12,913 bases of DNA from Coemansia sp. RSA 922 (GCA_027577415.1 JANBQS010000733.1:1-12913), one strand, 5' to 3'. Shown: positions 1 through 8,900, counted from the first letter of the stretch. The notes: generated from the sequence alone by a model not told the origin. Numbers and translations: made by a program.

Positions 1-2844
1 ACAGCTATGGCACGGCGCATGGATATTGCCCAGACGCAAGTAGTCCTTCATGAGGACAAAAAGTACTACCCAGACGCCGAAGAGGTGTTTGGTCCCGGCG
101 TCGAGGCCCTCGTACAAGAAGAGGATACGCAGCCGCTTACCGAGCCCATTATAGCTCCCATTAAAATGCGCAAGTTCCAGGTCGACGAAGAGGCAGAGTT
201 ACCCGACACGTCTTACACAAAGGAGTTTCTCGTCGATCTGCTCGGCTATCCGGCGATGACACGCAACCTGGCTGTTGCTGGGCATCTCCACCACGGCAAG
301 ACGGCGTTGGTCGATCTGCTAGTAGCTTCAACACACGTTTGGCCTGAATGGGACAAGGCAGCGCCCATGGCGACGCCTACTACAAAGATGCCCAAACCCA
401 GCGAAAAGGCGTTCGGATACACAGATGTTCACCAGTTAGAGCGCCAGCGCGGCGTTAGTCTCAAGGCTATGCCCATCTCGCTGGTTGCCCAGGACACCAA
501 GGGGAAGAGCTATGCTCTTAACATCATTGACACGCCCGGACACGTTAATTTTTTCGACGAGGTAGTGGCGTCCTTGCGTTTAGCCGATGGTCTAGTACTG
601 GTAGTCGACGCAGTTGAAGGAGTGATGGCCAACACCGAGCGCATAATCCAGGCCGCTGTGCGCGAGCGATTGTCGATTACTCTGGTTGTAAACAAGGTCG
701 ATCGGCTTATCTTGGAACTGAAGCTACCGCCAGCCGACGCCTACTACAAGCTGAAATTGACTATCGAAGAAGTCAACGCCGTCATCGCCGCCTGCCCACT
801 AGCCACATCTTCTATGTGCTTATCGCCCGAACTAGGAAACGTGTGCTTTGCCTCGACGTCGTTTGGTTGGTGCTTCTCGCTGCAGTCCTTTGCCAAGCGG
901 TATGTCGAAGAGTGGGATATGCCGGTCTCGCCCAAGGATCTGGCCAAGCGACTGTGGGGCGACGTATACTACCATCCGGAGCGCCGCACGTTTATGCGCA
1001 AGCGAGCCGAGGGCGGCAAGGATGCCAAGCGGTCTTTTGTCCACTTTATCCTTGAGCCTGTATACAAGTTGTTTGCACTGGTAACTAGCGAGGACGAACC
1101 GAACTTGCGCCCGGCCTTGGAGGCGTTGGGAATCCACTTGCGCAAAACCGACTATGTAATGGACGTACGTGGCCTGCTGCGGCGAGTGCTGTGTCAGTTC
1201 TTTGGTCCGCCCACTGGCTTTGTAGACATGTGCTCAGCACACGTCAAGTCGCCCTTAGACAACGCGGCCATCAAAACTGAGCACCTATTTACGGGCAATA
1301 TGGATAGCGAGATAGCGCAGGCGATGCGCAGCTGTAGCGCCGATGGACCGCTTGTAATATCTGTCGTCAAGCAGTACCCGTCATCCGACGCCTCGCAGTT
1401 CTTTGCGCTTGGCCGTATCTTTAGTGGCACAGTCACTGCAGATCAGGCGGTGCGCGTGCTAGGCGAGAACTACACCCCGGGCGACGACGAAGATATGGCC
1501 TTGGCTACTGTCAGTGGCGCGTGGCTTTATTGCTCGCGGTACAAGATACCTGTATCGGGGCTTAGTGCAGGAAGCTGGATCTTGCTTGGCGGCGTCGACG
1601 GCTCAATCAGCAAGACGGCGACCATCTTTGACACGACGACAGTGTCTGAAGACGACTTGGCGATTATCAGGCCCTTGCAGTTCTCGGCCGAATCGGTGAT
1701 GAAGATAGCTGTCGAGCCCGTAGTGCCAACCGAGCTTCCCAAGATGCTCAGTGGCTTGCGCAAGATCGGCAAGACGTATCCGCTGGCGCAAACGCGAGTG
1801 GAGGAGAGCGGCGAGCATGTCATCTTGGGCACGGGCGAGCTCTACTTGGACTGTATTATGCATGACCTTCGCTGTATGTACTCTGAGATTGAGATAAAGG
1901 TAGCCGATCCCGTAGTGTCCTTCCGAGAAACTGTGGCGGAGACCTCGGCACTCAAGGTGTTTGGCGACTCGCCCAATGGCAAGAACCGACTGACTATGAT
2001 TTCCGAGCCCATGGAGAGAGGAATCGCCGAGGATATTGAGTCGGGAAGGGTCTTGCTTAGCTGGCCAGCCCGACAAGTCGGCCAGTTCTTTGAGTCGAAT
2101 TATAACTGGGATATCTTGGCTGGCCGCTCGATCTGGGCGTTTGGACCTGGCGACTGTGGACCCAACATGCTCTCTGATGACACGCTACCTGGCGAGACCA
2201 ACAAGCCTCGCTTGCGCGCGGTCCGCGATGCAGTTAAGCAAGGGTTCCAGTGGGCTGCCCGTGAGGGTCCGCTCTGCGACGAGCCTATGCGTAATACCAG
2301 GTTCCGCATCCTCAGTGCCGAGCTCGCCGAGTCTGCCATCCACCGTGGTGGAGGACAAATTATCCCTGCTGCTCGCCGCGTGTGCTACTCTAGCTTTCTG
2401 ACTGCTGAGCCTCGGCTGATGGAGCCAGTCAACTTTGTCGAGATCCAGGCGCCCGCTGCCTGCGTCTCTGCCGTGTACACGGTGTTGGGTCGGCGTCGAG
2501 GCCATGTAACGCACGATGCGCCCAAGTCTGGATCGCCTATGTATATGATCAAGGCCTTGATTCCGACTATTGACTCGAGTGGATTTGAAACGGATCTTCG
2601 GACGTATACGCAGGGTCAGGCCTTTTGTCAACAGTACTTTGACCATTGGCAAGTCGTCCCTGGAGACCCGCTTGATAAAGGGACGGTGTTGCGGGCGCTG
2701 GAGCCGTCGTCGGGACAGCAATTGGCTCGGGACTTTATGCTCAAAACTAGACGTCGGAAGGGCCTCAGTGACGACGTCTCGGTAGACAAGTTTATCGATG
2801 ACCCGGAGCTATTAGACATTGTAAAAAATTTTGAGGCAATGTAA
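1..2844 (+). CDS. SNU114: U5 snRNP GTPase Snu114/EFTUD2/Cwf10 (5' end cut off by window edge)
   Basis: This EF-2-like GTPase of the U5 snRNP controls Brr2/Prp8-driven spliceosome activation and disassembly in the nucleus. Counting from the first ATG (base 7), G1 is GHLHHGKT at residues 92-99, G3 is DTPGH at 175-179 and G4 is NKVD at 229-232. Family stretches such as VVLHEDKKYYP, QEEDTQPLTEPII, LILELKLPP.DAYYKL, ESGEHVILGTGELYLDC, HRGGGQIIP.ARR and PGDPLDK run through EF-2-type domains II-V to the TAA at 2842-2844. Family members normally begin with about 50 acidic residues containing a conserved YDEFGNYIGP-like start. Those are absent here, and the frame is open to base 1, so the gene or an upstream exon probably continues to the left. 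The ATG at 7 has a fair context (GCT before it, G at +4), so a shortened N-terminus remains possible. There is an insertion of roughly a dozen residues between G1 and the G2 region, compared with human EFTUD2 as I recall it. No introns are seen in the visible part. Confidence 0.95.
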   Translation, partial: TAMARRMDIAQTQVVLHEDKKYYPDAEEVFGPGVEALVQEEDTQPLTEPIIAPIKMRKFQVDEEAELPDTSYTKEFLVDLLGYPAMTRNLAVAGHLHHGKTALVDLLVASTHVWPEWDKAAPMATPTTKMPKPSEKAFGYTDVHQLERQRGVSLKAMPISLVAQDTKGKSYALNIIDTPGHVNFFDEVVASLRLADGLVLVVDAVEGVMANTERIIQAAVRERLSITLVVNKVDRLILELKLPPADAYYKLKLTIEEVNAVIAACPLATSSMCLSPELGNVCFASTSFGWCFSLQSFAKRYVEEWDMPVSPKDLAKRLWGDVYYHPERRTFMRKRAEGGKDAKRSFVHFILEPVYKLFALVTSEDEPNLRPALEALGIHLRKTDYVMDVRGLLRRVLCQFFGPPTGFVDMCSAHVKSPLDNAAIKTEHLFTGNMDSEIAQAMRSCSADGPLVISVVKQYPSSDASQFFALGRIFSGTVTADQAVRVLGENYTPGDDEDMALATVSGAWLYCSRYKIPVSGLSAGSWILLGGVDGSISKTATIFDTTTVSEDDLAIIRPLQFSAESVMKIAVEPVVPTELPKMLSGLRKIGKTYPLAQTRVEESGEHVILGTGELYLDCIMHDLRCMYSEIEIKVADPVVSFRETVAETSALKVFGDSPNGKNRLTMISEPMERGIAEDIESGRVLLSWPARQVGQFFESNYNWDILAGRSIWAFGPGDCGPNMLSDDTLPGETNKPRLRAVRDAVKQGFQWAAREGPLCDEPMRNTRFRILSAELAESAIHRGGGQIIPAARRVCYSSFLTAEPRLMEPVNFVEIQAPAACVSAVYTVLGRRRGHVTHDAPKSGSPMYMIKALIPTIDSSGFETDLRTYTQGQAFCQQYFDHWQVVPGDPLDKGTVLRALEPSSGQQLARDFMLKTRRRKGLSDDVSVDKFIDDPELLDIVKNFEAM

Positions 2845-2859
2845 ACGAGTGTTTTCAGT

Positions 2860-2865
2860 AATAAA
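2860..2865 (+). terminator. Poly(A) signal AATAAA of the SNU114 gene
   Basis: A perfect AATAAA lies 15 bases after the SNU114 stop codon, in the expected position and orientation for a 3' end-processing signal. This is inferred from motif and position only. Confidence 0.55.
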
Positions 2866-2886
2866 TCTTCAAGCGGTTTATTGCTA

Positions 2887-3007
2887 CAGGAGACCCTCTC
2901 CTCCTCTCGAAAAGAAAAAGAGGGGGAGGGGCCTCTAGTTTCATCCAACGTGGTAAGGGGGGATGATGTTGTTGCTTTCGCGGCGCAATGACGGCGAGAT
3001 TGATCAC
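2887..3007 (+). repeat. Dispersed noncoding element, copy A (diverged match to 11421-11520)
   Basis: Downstream of SNU114 the sequence shares an ordered series of matches with 11421-11520 on the same strand. The series is a GGAGACCC-like start, GGCCTC, ATCCAA, GTGGTA, a G-rich run into TGATG, CTTT, GCG, ATG with a GC-rich patch, GAGA and finally ACTATC. By hand I judge roughly two thirds identity over about 80 bases from 2932 on, with small gaps. This copy has an extra 37-base stem-loop near its left end that the other copy lacks. The nature of the element is unknown: an old mobile-element fragment, a small RNA gene or a shared regulatory element would all fit. Confidence 0.4.
2895..2931 (+). 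other. 13-bp purine/pyrimidine stem-loop after SNU114
   Basis: The pyrimidine arm at 2895-2907 pairs with the purine arm at 2919-2931 around an 11-base A-rich loop. In RNA this gives 13 consecutive pairs, two of them G-U. It begins 30 bases after the poly(A) signal, so it would lie at or just past the cleavage site. The purine-strand asymmetry could also allow triplex or other unusual DNA structure. No function is known. Confidence 0.5.
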
Positions 3008-3113
3008 TATCAGGACCTGGCCTCTATTGACCAGAGCCCATCACTTAGAGACCAATCTCAATCCGTTAACCAAATGCTTCCCCCCCCCAGATATTTTGTT
3101 TTGTTAAACAGAA

Positions 3114-3347
3114 TTACCCGCTGGCCGACTCGTAAAGAGCGGCAATGACTGCATGAGCACATGCAGTACGTTTATCATTGACCTCCATACGCCTAAGTAC
3201 TGCTGACCCAGGCTTGCCAGCCAAATTCAGATGCACAAACTGCTCAGTCAGGTGAGACACATCGCTGTTGTCGATACGGCGGCTTCGGTCTGTGCTTCGA
3301 TCCGCATTAGCCTGGCGCAACTGGCCAGCCCGGACAGCAGTAGGCAT
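3114..3347 (-). CDS. Possible small gene, last exon or gene remnant (unrecognised)
   Basis: An ATG-started 77-codon frame on the minus strand reads smoothly, with ordinary codon choice, especially over its last ~50 codons (DVSHLTEQF, LNLAGKPGSAVLRRME, ACAHAVIAALYES). It is clearly more protein-like than the AT-rich DNA that follows. I do not recognise the family, and no signal peptide or membrane segment is visible. An in-frame stop lies at 3357-3359. A CTAAT followed by CACAG inside the frame could be a branch point and acceptor, making this the final exon of a spliced gene, but I could not find a convincing upstream exon. No AATAAA is visible after the stop. It could equally be a decayed gene or chance. 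Confidence 0.25.
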   Translation of the reverse strand: MPTAVRAGQLRQANADRSTDRSRRIDNSDVSHLTEQFVHLNLAGKPGSAVLRRMEVNDKRTACAHAVIAALYESASG

Positions 3348-3479
3348 CCAGCGAGGCTAGTGTTGTGTAGCAAGTGCAGCAAATAGAAACACAACAAGCG
3401 CTATCGCCAGTGCTGGGAGTAATTATCTCATGTAGCTCCAAACATTCATCAATTTGTCCAACCAACCTATTTCTACGTA

Positions 3480-4634
3480 TATGAACAATTATTATGTTAA
3501 CATATACATTGTGGATGCCAAAAAACATCCTAAAACGTATTGATGTATATTAATGTGTTTTCTACATGTCATAGCGACGTAAATAACGGCTAAAATAGGC
3601 AAATAAAAATCATAAATAAATTGTTTTCAGTCGCCGTTTCTAGCTGAATTAGCGTTTACTAGCGTTGTTTTACATATTTATTGACAAATATGTGTCCAAT
3701 AATGCGTTATTCATTAATAATAGACAATAGAGTTTGCATTGAGACTAGATTACATTGTAGAACAAGTATTACGCTATTTTCTAATGCATTTGACAAACAT
3801 TTACATTGTTTTTGCTTAAATAATAGATATGTAGTTATTCCAAGTGTGTATTGTCGTTGCAAGAGATAAACATAGGTTTATTAAAGTAAAGAGTATGTGT
3901 TTACACTATGCAAAGCCTACAAATGGTTATTAACTTGTATACATACCATTGTATGCAACGCCGTAGTCAAATATTAAATGAATGCAACAAGTAACTACGA
4001 CACTCATTTGGTGATATAGACATAAATGTAGCACAAATACAAGAGCGTATTTCTGGTACCGCCGCTACATGCATTAACATACAATTGACGCCCACATAAA
4101 AATATTTAGGTAGAACATATTCTTCTCGCACAACGCATATGGCAAAATCTGGGAGAGCATAAATTGCATCTTTGTGATGTGATGAAGGATACAAGGGATT
4201 AAATACAGTTGTAAATTGTTGTTGTGGTGGTCGCTGGAGACATTGCTAGCGATTTGACTACGTGGAGGGGCTTTGCGACTACAGAACACCAATACACTCT
4301 GTGTTGACAGCGATTCTTGATGTGCATACGTTGGCATGCCATTGCACATTGCACCACTCCAACGCTGTTGTTCATTATACTGATCTACGCACCTTAAATG
4401 CCACACCAACTAATATTTGGCAATAGAACAACATGTAATACCAAAAGGTAAATTCAATAAATAAAGAGAATATAAAGAGTTCTATTCTGTAAACAATAAT
4501 AACCTCTTTTAAATAACAATTACTATACTGCGGTCTAAGCCGCAACCCTTGTCCTGGACCGCCGATTAGGCGATCACAATTAATTCTGTGTGCCAAGCGA
4601 CTACTGTCCTCATGCTTGAACATTAATACGCTGA
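3480..4634. other. AT-rich intergenic region without a supported gene
   Basis: This stretch is distinctly richer in A and T than the genes on either side. All its frames are short (about 60-110 codons), several begin with non-ATG codons, and none shows a domain or family I recognise. A small GC-richer patch at about 4525-4620 includes a 5-bp hairpin (TGCGG with CCGCA). I saw no tRNA-like box pair, CRISPR-like array or complete mobile element. A run of nine C at 3080-3088, left of this region, is a spot where the assembly could be uncertain. Confidence 0.6.
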
Positions 4635-4640
4635 TTTATT
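4635..4640 (-). terminator. Poly(A) signal AATAAA of the 153-residue orphan gene
   Basis: TTTATT on the plus strand reads AATAAA on the minus strand, 77 bases after the orphan gene's stop codon. The spacing suits a real 3' untranslated region and supports the gene being genuine. Confidence 0.45.
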
Positions 4641-4717
4641 CTGCCAGTAGTGAATCCTAATACGAAAAAAAAACAGGTAATTATGTATGAATTATAGAGG
4701 TCTATCCAAATTACTCA

Positions 4718-5179
4718 TTACTTTAGTTCTTTTACTCCCGGAACATTTATGTCAACAGAAAGTTTGCCAACATAATCATACTTGCAATATGGCTTCTTAG
4801 TTTTGTTATAGTTATCAAAATGCGTGCCCAAGTTCTCAATATTGACATCGAATTTGAGCAACTTGTCAAAAGGAGCACCTTCAACTTTTAGACCGTTAGA
4901 TGTAAGGAGCACGATGCAATCTCTGTCAGCCTCTCGGTAAAATTCTGGGTCTCCATGAGGCTCGACCCACTTGGTACCATCAGAGTTATTGCAAAAGACA
5001 GAAACGCATGGAACAGTCACCGCATTACGAACTTCAGGTTTTAATCCATCAATAAATCCTTTTATACCAGGACATAGTTCTCGGTTTACTCCAAATACGC
5101 CTACGTAATTTACCTCTCTTATACGCAAGTTTAAAGGTTTGTAAGCTACAAACACTTTTACCTTATACTCCTCGGACAT
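4718..5179 (-). CDS. Orphan 153-residue protein, function unknown
   Basis: I do not recognise this protein. The frame is open back to 5551, but the first ATG in it is at 5179, with G at -3. The upstream extension starts only with TTG and translates duplicated noncoding DNA, so 5179 is chosen. The product begins MSEEYKVKVFVAYKP and ends PGVKELK. It has no signal peptide and no membrane segment from this start. It has many valines and aromatic residues in an alternating pattern that suggests a beta-rich fold. Five cysteines lie at residues 37, 58, 63, 88 and 132. Charged and hydrophobic residues are well mixed, as in a soluble globular protein. A TATA element 39 bases upstream and an AATAAA 77 bases downstream frame it as a complete transcription unit, divergent from the ABC transporter gene. 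Base composition is more AT-rich than in its large neighbours. It is probably lineage-restricted, though it could be a diverged member of a known family. Confidence 0.6.
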   Translation of the reverse strand: MSEEYKVKVFVAYKPLNLRIREVNYVGVFGVNRELCPGIKGFIDGLKPEVRNAVTVPCVSVFCNNSDGTKWVEPHGDPEFYREADRDCIVLLTSNGLKVEGAPFDKLLKFDVNIENLGTHFDNYNKTKKPYCKYDYVGKLSVDINVPGVKELK

Positions 5180-5217
5180 GGCTAATAGCTTCAAATGAGT
5201 GAAGATGGAACAAAAAA

Positions 5218-5223
5218 TATATA
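5218..5223 (-). promoter_or_regulatory. TATA-like element of the orphan gene
   Basis: TATATA followed by a T-tract on the minus strand lies 39-44 bases upstream of the ATG at 5179. If it works as a TATA box, the leader is very short. Evidence is motif and position only. Confidence 0.35.
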
Positions 5224-5431
5224 CTTGGGTAGCAAATACGTAATAAAGGGAGCAGGAGAGTTGTGCTTTTCTCCAGCATCCATTCCCTCGAGATGGCGGG
5301 CTTCTTAAATAGGGCAACTGAGACTGGAGGGAAAAGACAGCGCTTCTCCTTTCCAGTCTGTGTCCAGCGGTTGGGCGAAGACAGACTTGCCAATAAATGC
5401 CCCAAATTCTGGGGGCCTTTCGCTGGCCCTT

Positions 5432-5520
5432 GAAAGAACCCTTTCCAGCTTCCCATGTTTTTACTCTTGGTGACTTGAGCAAAGCAAACAGCACCCTGCA
5501 CACCCCCAATTTTAGAGCGG
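5432..5520. repeat. Duplicated upstream segment, copy 1
   Basis: This segment matches 5631-5735 in order. TCCAGCTTCC.ATGTT agrees at 15 of 16 bases, then GACTTGAGCAA (identical, exactly 200 bases apart), AACAGC, and CACCCCC followed by a T-rich end. A weaker, partial resemblance further left (about 5265-5355, CCAGCATCC and GACAGCGCTTCTCC) may be a third decayed copy. It lies in the 5' flank of the orphan gene. Confidence 0.5.
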
Positions 5521-5630
5521 ATTTTCTTTTAGAGCCTTTGAGGACATGCAATGCCCAGATTACGTAGTTTGGCTAGGAAGAATCTATGCAGAATCGCTTT
5601 CTGGCAAAGCTGCCTTTCCTTTTGAGCATG

Positions 5631-5735
5631 GGAAGAATCCTTTGTCCAGCTTCCTATGTTGGACCTACAGAGACTTGAGCAAGAGAACAGCGCTGCCCAC
5701 TCAGCTGCCTCACCCCCCTTCAATGCTGTCAGCAG
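5631..5735. repeat. Duplicated upstream segment, copy 2
   Basis: Second copy of the segment at 5432-5520, in the same orientation with a register of 200-201 bases. It has about ten extra bases before its C-rich end. The two copies sit between the divergent orphan and ABC transporter genes and could hold duplicated regulatory sites or be remains of a mobile element. Confidence 0.5.
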
Positions 5736-5954
5736 CTATTTTCTCACCTTTCCCCCTCCTTCATCATCCCTGAGTAAAAGTTGCGAGGACGATTTCTCGG
5801 CTCACCTATGTCGCCTGGGTCGAGCTGAGCCGACTCATTATTTGTGTGATCGGCCCTAGCCCTAGCTAGAAATGGTAGATCCCCCCTTTTTCTGCTTTTC
5901 AAAATTATCTATATTTCCATATATCTATTATTATCGTATTTACTACTAGTGGGC

Positions 5955-8900
5955 ATGCTGCAATTGTGTCCGTCAAATGAGGGCTGGGGTCCGCTAAGCC
6001 CTAGCCGTCCAGTCGACTTTACACTGTGTTTTCAGCATGGAGTTCTTGTAACGGGTTTGAATATGCTCTTCATATTCGTCACTTGTCTTCGCTTACGTGC
6101 GCTCAAGGACGCGCCTATACTTCCGCCGACTGTTGTTGCGCAGACGCAGTTTTGGGTGAAAATGGCCGTAGCGATGACGGCTTTGGTAGCCTCGATAGCA
6201 GAGCTACTTGTACTTGCTCAGCTCTATCCATATCTGAACGTCTTTATGATCTCCATGGCCTTGCAATCTGTTGCGGTGGCCATTGCTATCCGCCTACACT
6301 GGCGTGAGCAGTTTACCAACCGTGTGGCTTCGACGACGCTACTGCTGTTCTGGCTGGCGACAGTCTTTCTTGCGCTAATGCGTTTGCGCACGGCGATAAC
6401 CATGGATGTTGTCAATAGCGCGCCAGCCGTGGTTACTGCGTGCTCGGTGTTTTTACTGCTTTCCCTGGCTGCGCTGGTAATGGAGTCGCAACCCAAGCCG
6501 CACATGCTCTATGAGCTTGATGACGAAGACGAGGAGTATTATCCTGGGATCCCAGAGGACACGAGCCGCTGTACATACCAGTCGCCTGAGGAGCGCGCAA
6601 ATATCTTTTCACGTTTGGCATTTACGTGGATGACGCCCTTGCTCGAGCAGGGCTACAGAAAGCCGCTGCAGATGGAGGACACGTGGGAGCTTAGCAGAGA
6701 GTACCACCCGGATGTGGTCAATGCCCGCTTCCAGCGCAATTGGCAAGCAGAGTTGCGTTCGGGTAACCCCTCGCTGTTCAGGGCTACTATGCGCACTTAC
6801 GGACTGTCTCTGGCGCTCGGCGGGTTTTACAAGTTGATTAAGGACTTGGTCTCCTTCTTGAACCCCATCTTGTTGTCGCGGTTAATTGGATTTGTTAGCA
6901 GATACAATACTCCCAACGCCGAGCCTATTGAGTACGGCTACTTTTACGCCATATCAATGTTCCTAGTGGCTACGGTTCAGAATGTGGCACTCCAGCAGCA
7001 CTGGGTGCAGAACCAGCGTGTCAACTGTCTGCTCAAGGTCAGCTACACGACTGCAATCTACCGCAAGACTATGACGCTCTCTAACGACGCGCGTCAAAAC
7101 TATAGCATCGGTGGGATTGTCACACATATGAGCGTCGACTCACAGCGCGTGGCCGACTTTACAGCCAACTTTTCGCATCACTTGTGGAGCTCACCTTTGC
7201 AGATTGTGTTGGCGCTATATTTGCTCTATCAAACGCTTGGGTGGTGCACTTTTGCCGGTGTGATAGTTATGCTTATCAGCATTCCGACGTCGGCGCGTCT
7301 CGGTCGCAACATGCGCGCGCTCAATAAGATGCTCATGGGCTATCGCGACCGCCGCATGAAGATTATGGACGAGGTACTTTCGGGTATCAAGATCATCAAG
7401 CTGTACGCCTGGGAGACGTCGTTCCTAAAGCGCATTAACGACATTCGTGTCACATTGGAATTGGGCACGATTCGCAACTACGGAGCTATCCAGTCCTTGT
7501 TCTCCTTTGTTGTCACGCTGGTTCCCTTTGCCGTGTCGTTCTCGACATTTGGCCTATACAGCTTGATGGACAACGTTTCTCATGGGCCATTGACTCCGCA
7601 GCTGGTCTTCGTGTCATTGACGCTGTTCAACATGGTGCGCTTCCCCTTGTCTCACGGTCCAATGCTTATTCCCGCGCTGCTGGAAGCGATGGTCTCTACG
7701 CGCCGCATATTTGATTTCCTGACTGCTGGCGAGATCGATTTCGAGGCTATTGAGCGCGTGAGCTACGATCGCGATTCACCTATTGCCACATCCGACGATG
7801 TTTTGGTCAGTGTAAGGAATGGCGAGTTCAAGTGGCTGACAGCCGAAGCGCCCACACTCAAGAACGTCAACATTGAGTGCAAGCGTGACCAATTGGTAGC
7901 GGTTATTGGTCGTGTTGGCGCTGGAAAATCGTCTTTGGTCTCGGCTATCCTAGGCGACATGGTCAAGAGCTCTGGCAGCGTGACTGTTCGCGGCAGCTTG
8001 GCGTATGTTCCGCAGCAAGCCTGGATTATGAACGCAACGCTGCGCGACAATATTTTGTTTGGCCACAGCTTGGACCAAGTGCTCTACGACAGAGTGCTCG
8101 ATGCCTGCGCCTTGCGTCATGACTTGGAGATGCTGCCTGGCGGCGATATGACTGAGATTGGCGAAAAGGGTATCAATCTTTCTGGCGGCCAAAAGGCTCG
8201 AGTGTCATTGGCAAGGGCTGTCTATGCGCGAGCCGATATTTACATCCTTGACGACCCGCTGGCTGCCGTCGATGCGCATGTCGGCAAGCACATCTTTACG
8301 CATGTACTGGGTCCGCAGGGTATGCTCAAGACGCGCGCGCGCATCCTCGTTACCAATGCTGTGCAGTATCTCGGCAATGTCGACAGCGTTGTTATGCTTC
8401 GTGATGGCCAAGTCGTCGAGTGTGGATCGTTCTCGCAGGTCATGGATAACCGTGGCGAGATATTTGAGTTTGTACACAAGTACATTGAGGGAGAGCTTAG
8501 CTCACGCGACGAGAGCGGTGAGAGCGGCACTGCGTCGGGTGCAGAGTTCTACGAAGACGAGCCTACTTCCAACGAGCAGGATGGCATGCCTCTGCCAACA
8601 GGCGCTGGAATCCGGCGCAAGTCGACCAAGCAGACGCTGGGCCGGGCTAGTATCGGTATGACGCAAGAGGCGCTGAGTCGTCGCAAGCAGCCCGGTAGAT
8701 TGACGCAGGCGGAGCTTGAACAGGAGGCGACTGCCGAGAATGGTCGGACAATGACCACGGAGTTTAGTCGGCAGGGTAAAGTCGAGCGAGATATATATCG
8801 CATTTACATCCAGGCGTGCGGTATACGCAATGCCGCGATGTTTGGCGCGGCGCTGCTAGTAGCATCGGTCAGCAACGTCAGCGCCAACATGTGGCTCAAG

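Larger units (their letters stand above)
5180..5954. other. Divergent intergenic region of the orphan and ABC genes
   Basis: This 775-bp region separates two divergently read genes and so must carry both promoters. The left two thirds hold the duplicated segments. The right end, just before the ABC gene, has a C-run followed by T-rich DNA (5881-5900, including a CCCCT stress-element-like core) and TATA-like words at about 5906-5925, 30-45 bases before the ATG at 5955. Short frames across it overlap the repeats and show no recognisable protein. Confidence 0.5.

Noticed and set aside
3681..3869. 62-codon plus-strand frame in the AT-rich region
   Set aside because: It is short, Cys/Ile/Asn-rich as expected from random AT-rich DNA, and has no promoter or family match.
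4074..4409. 111-codon minus-strand frame in the AT-rich region
   Set aside because: It begins with TTG, overlaps another short frame and has no recognisable motif.
5180..5551. N-terminal extension making a 277-residue version of the orphan protein
   Set aside because: It starts at TTG, has no ATG before 5179 and translates the duplicated noncoding segments and the TATA element.
5826..5840. Gcn4/AP-1-like CGACTCA near the ABC gene
   Set aside because: It has one mismatch to TGACTCA and is a single occurrence, no better than chance.
5850..5870. CCTAGCCCTAGCTAG as telomere-like repeat
   Set aside because: There are only two imperfect units inside ordinary gene-bearing DNA.
5949..5954. GTG start two codons upstream of the ABC transporter ATG
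   Set aside because: GTG starts are not expected in a eukaryotic nuclear gene, and ATG 5955 gives an MRP-like N-terminus.
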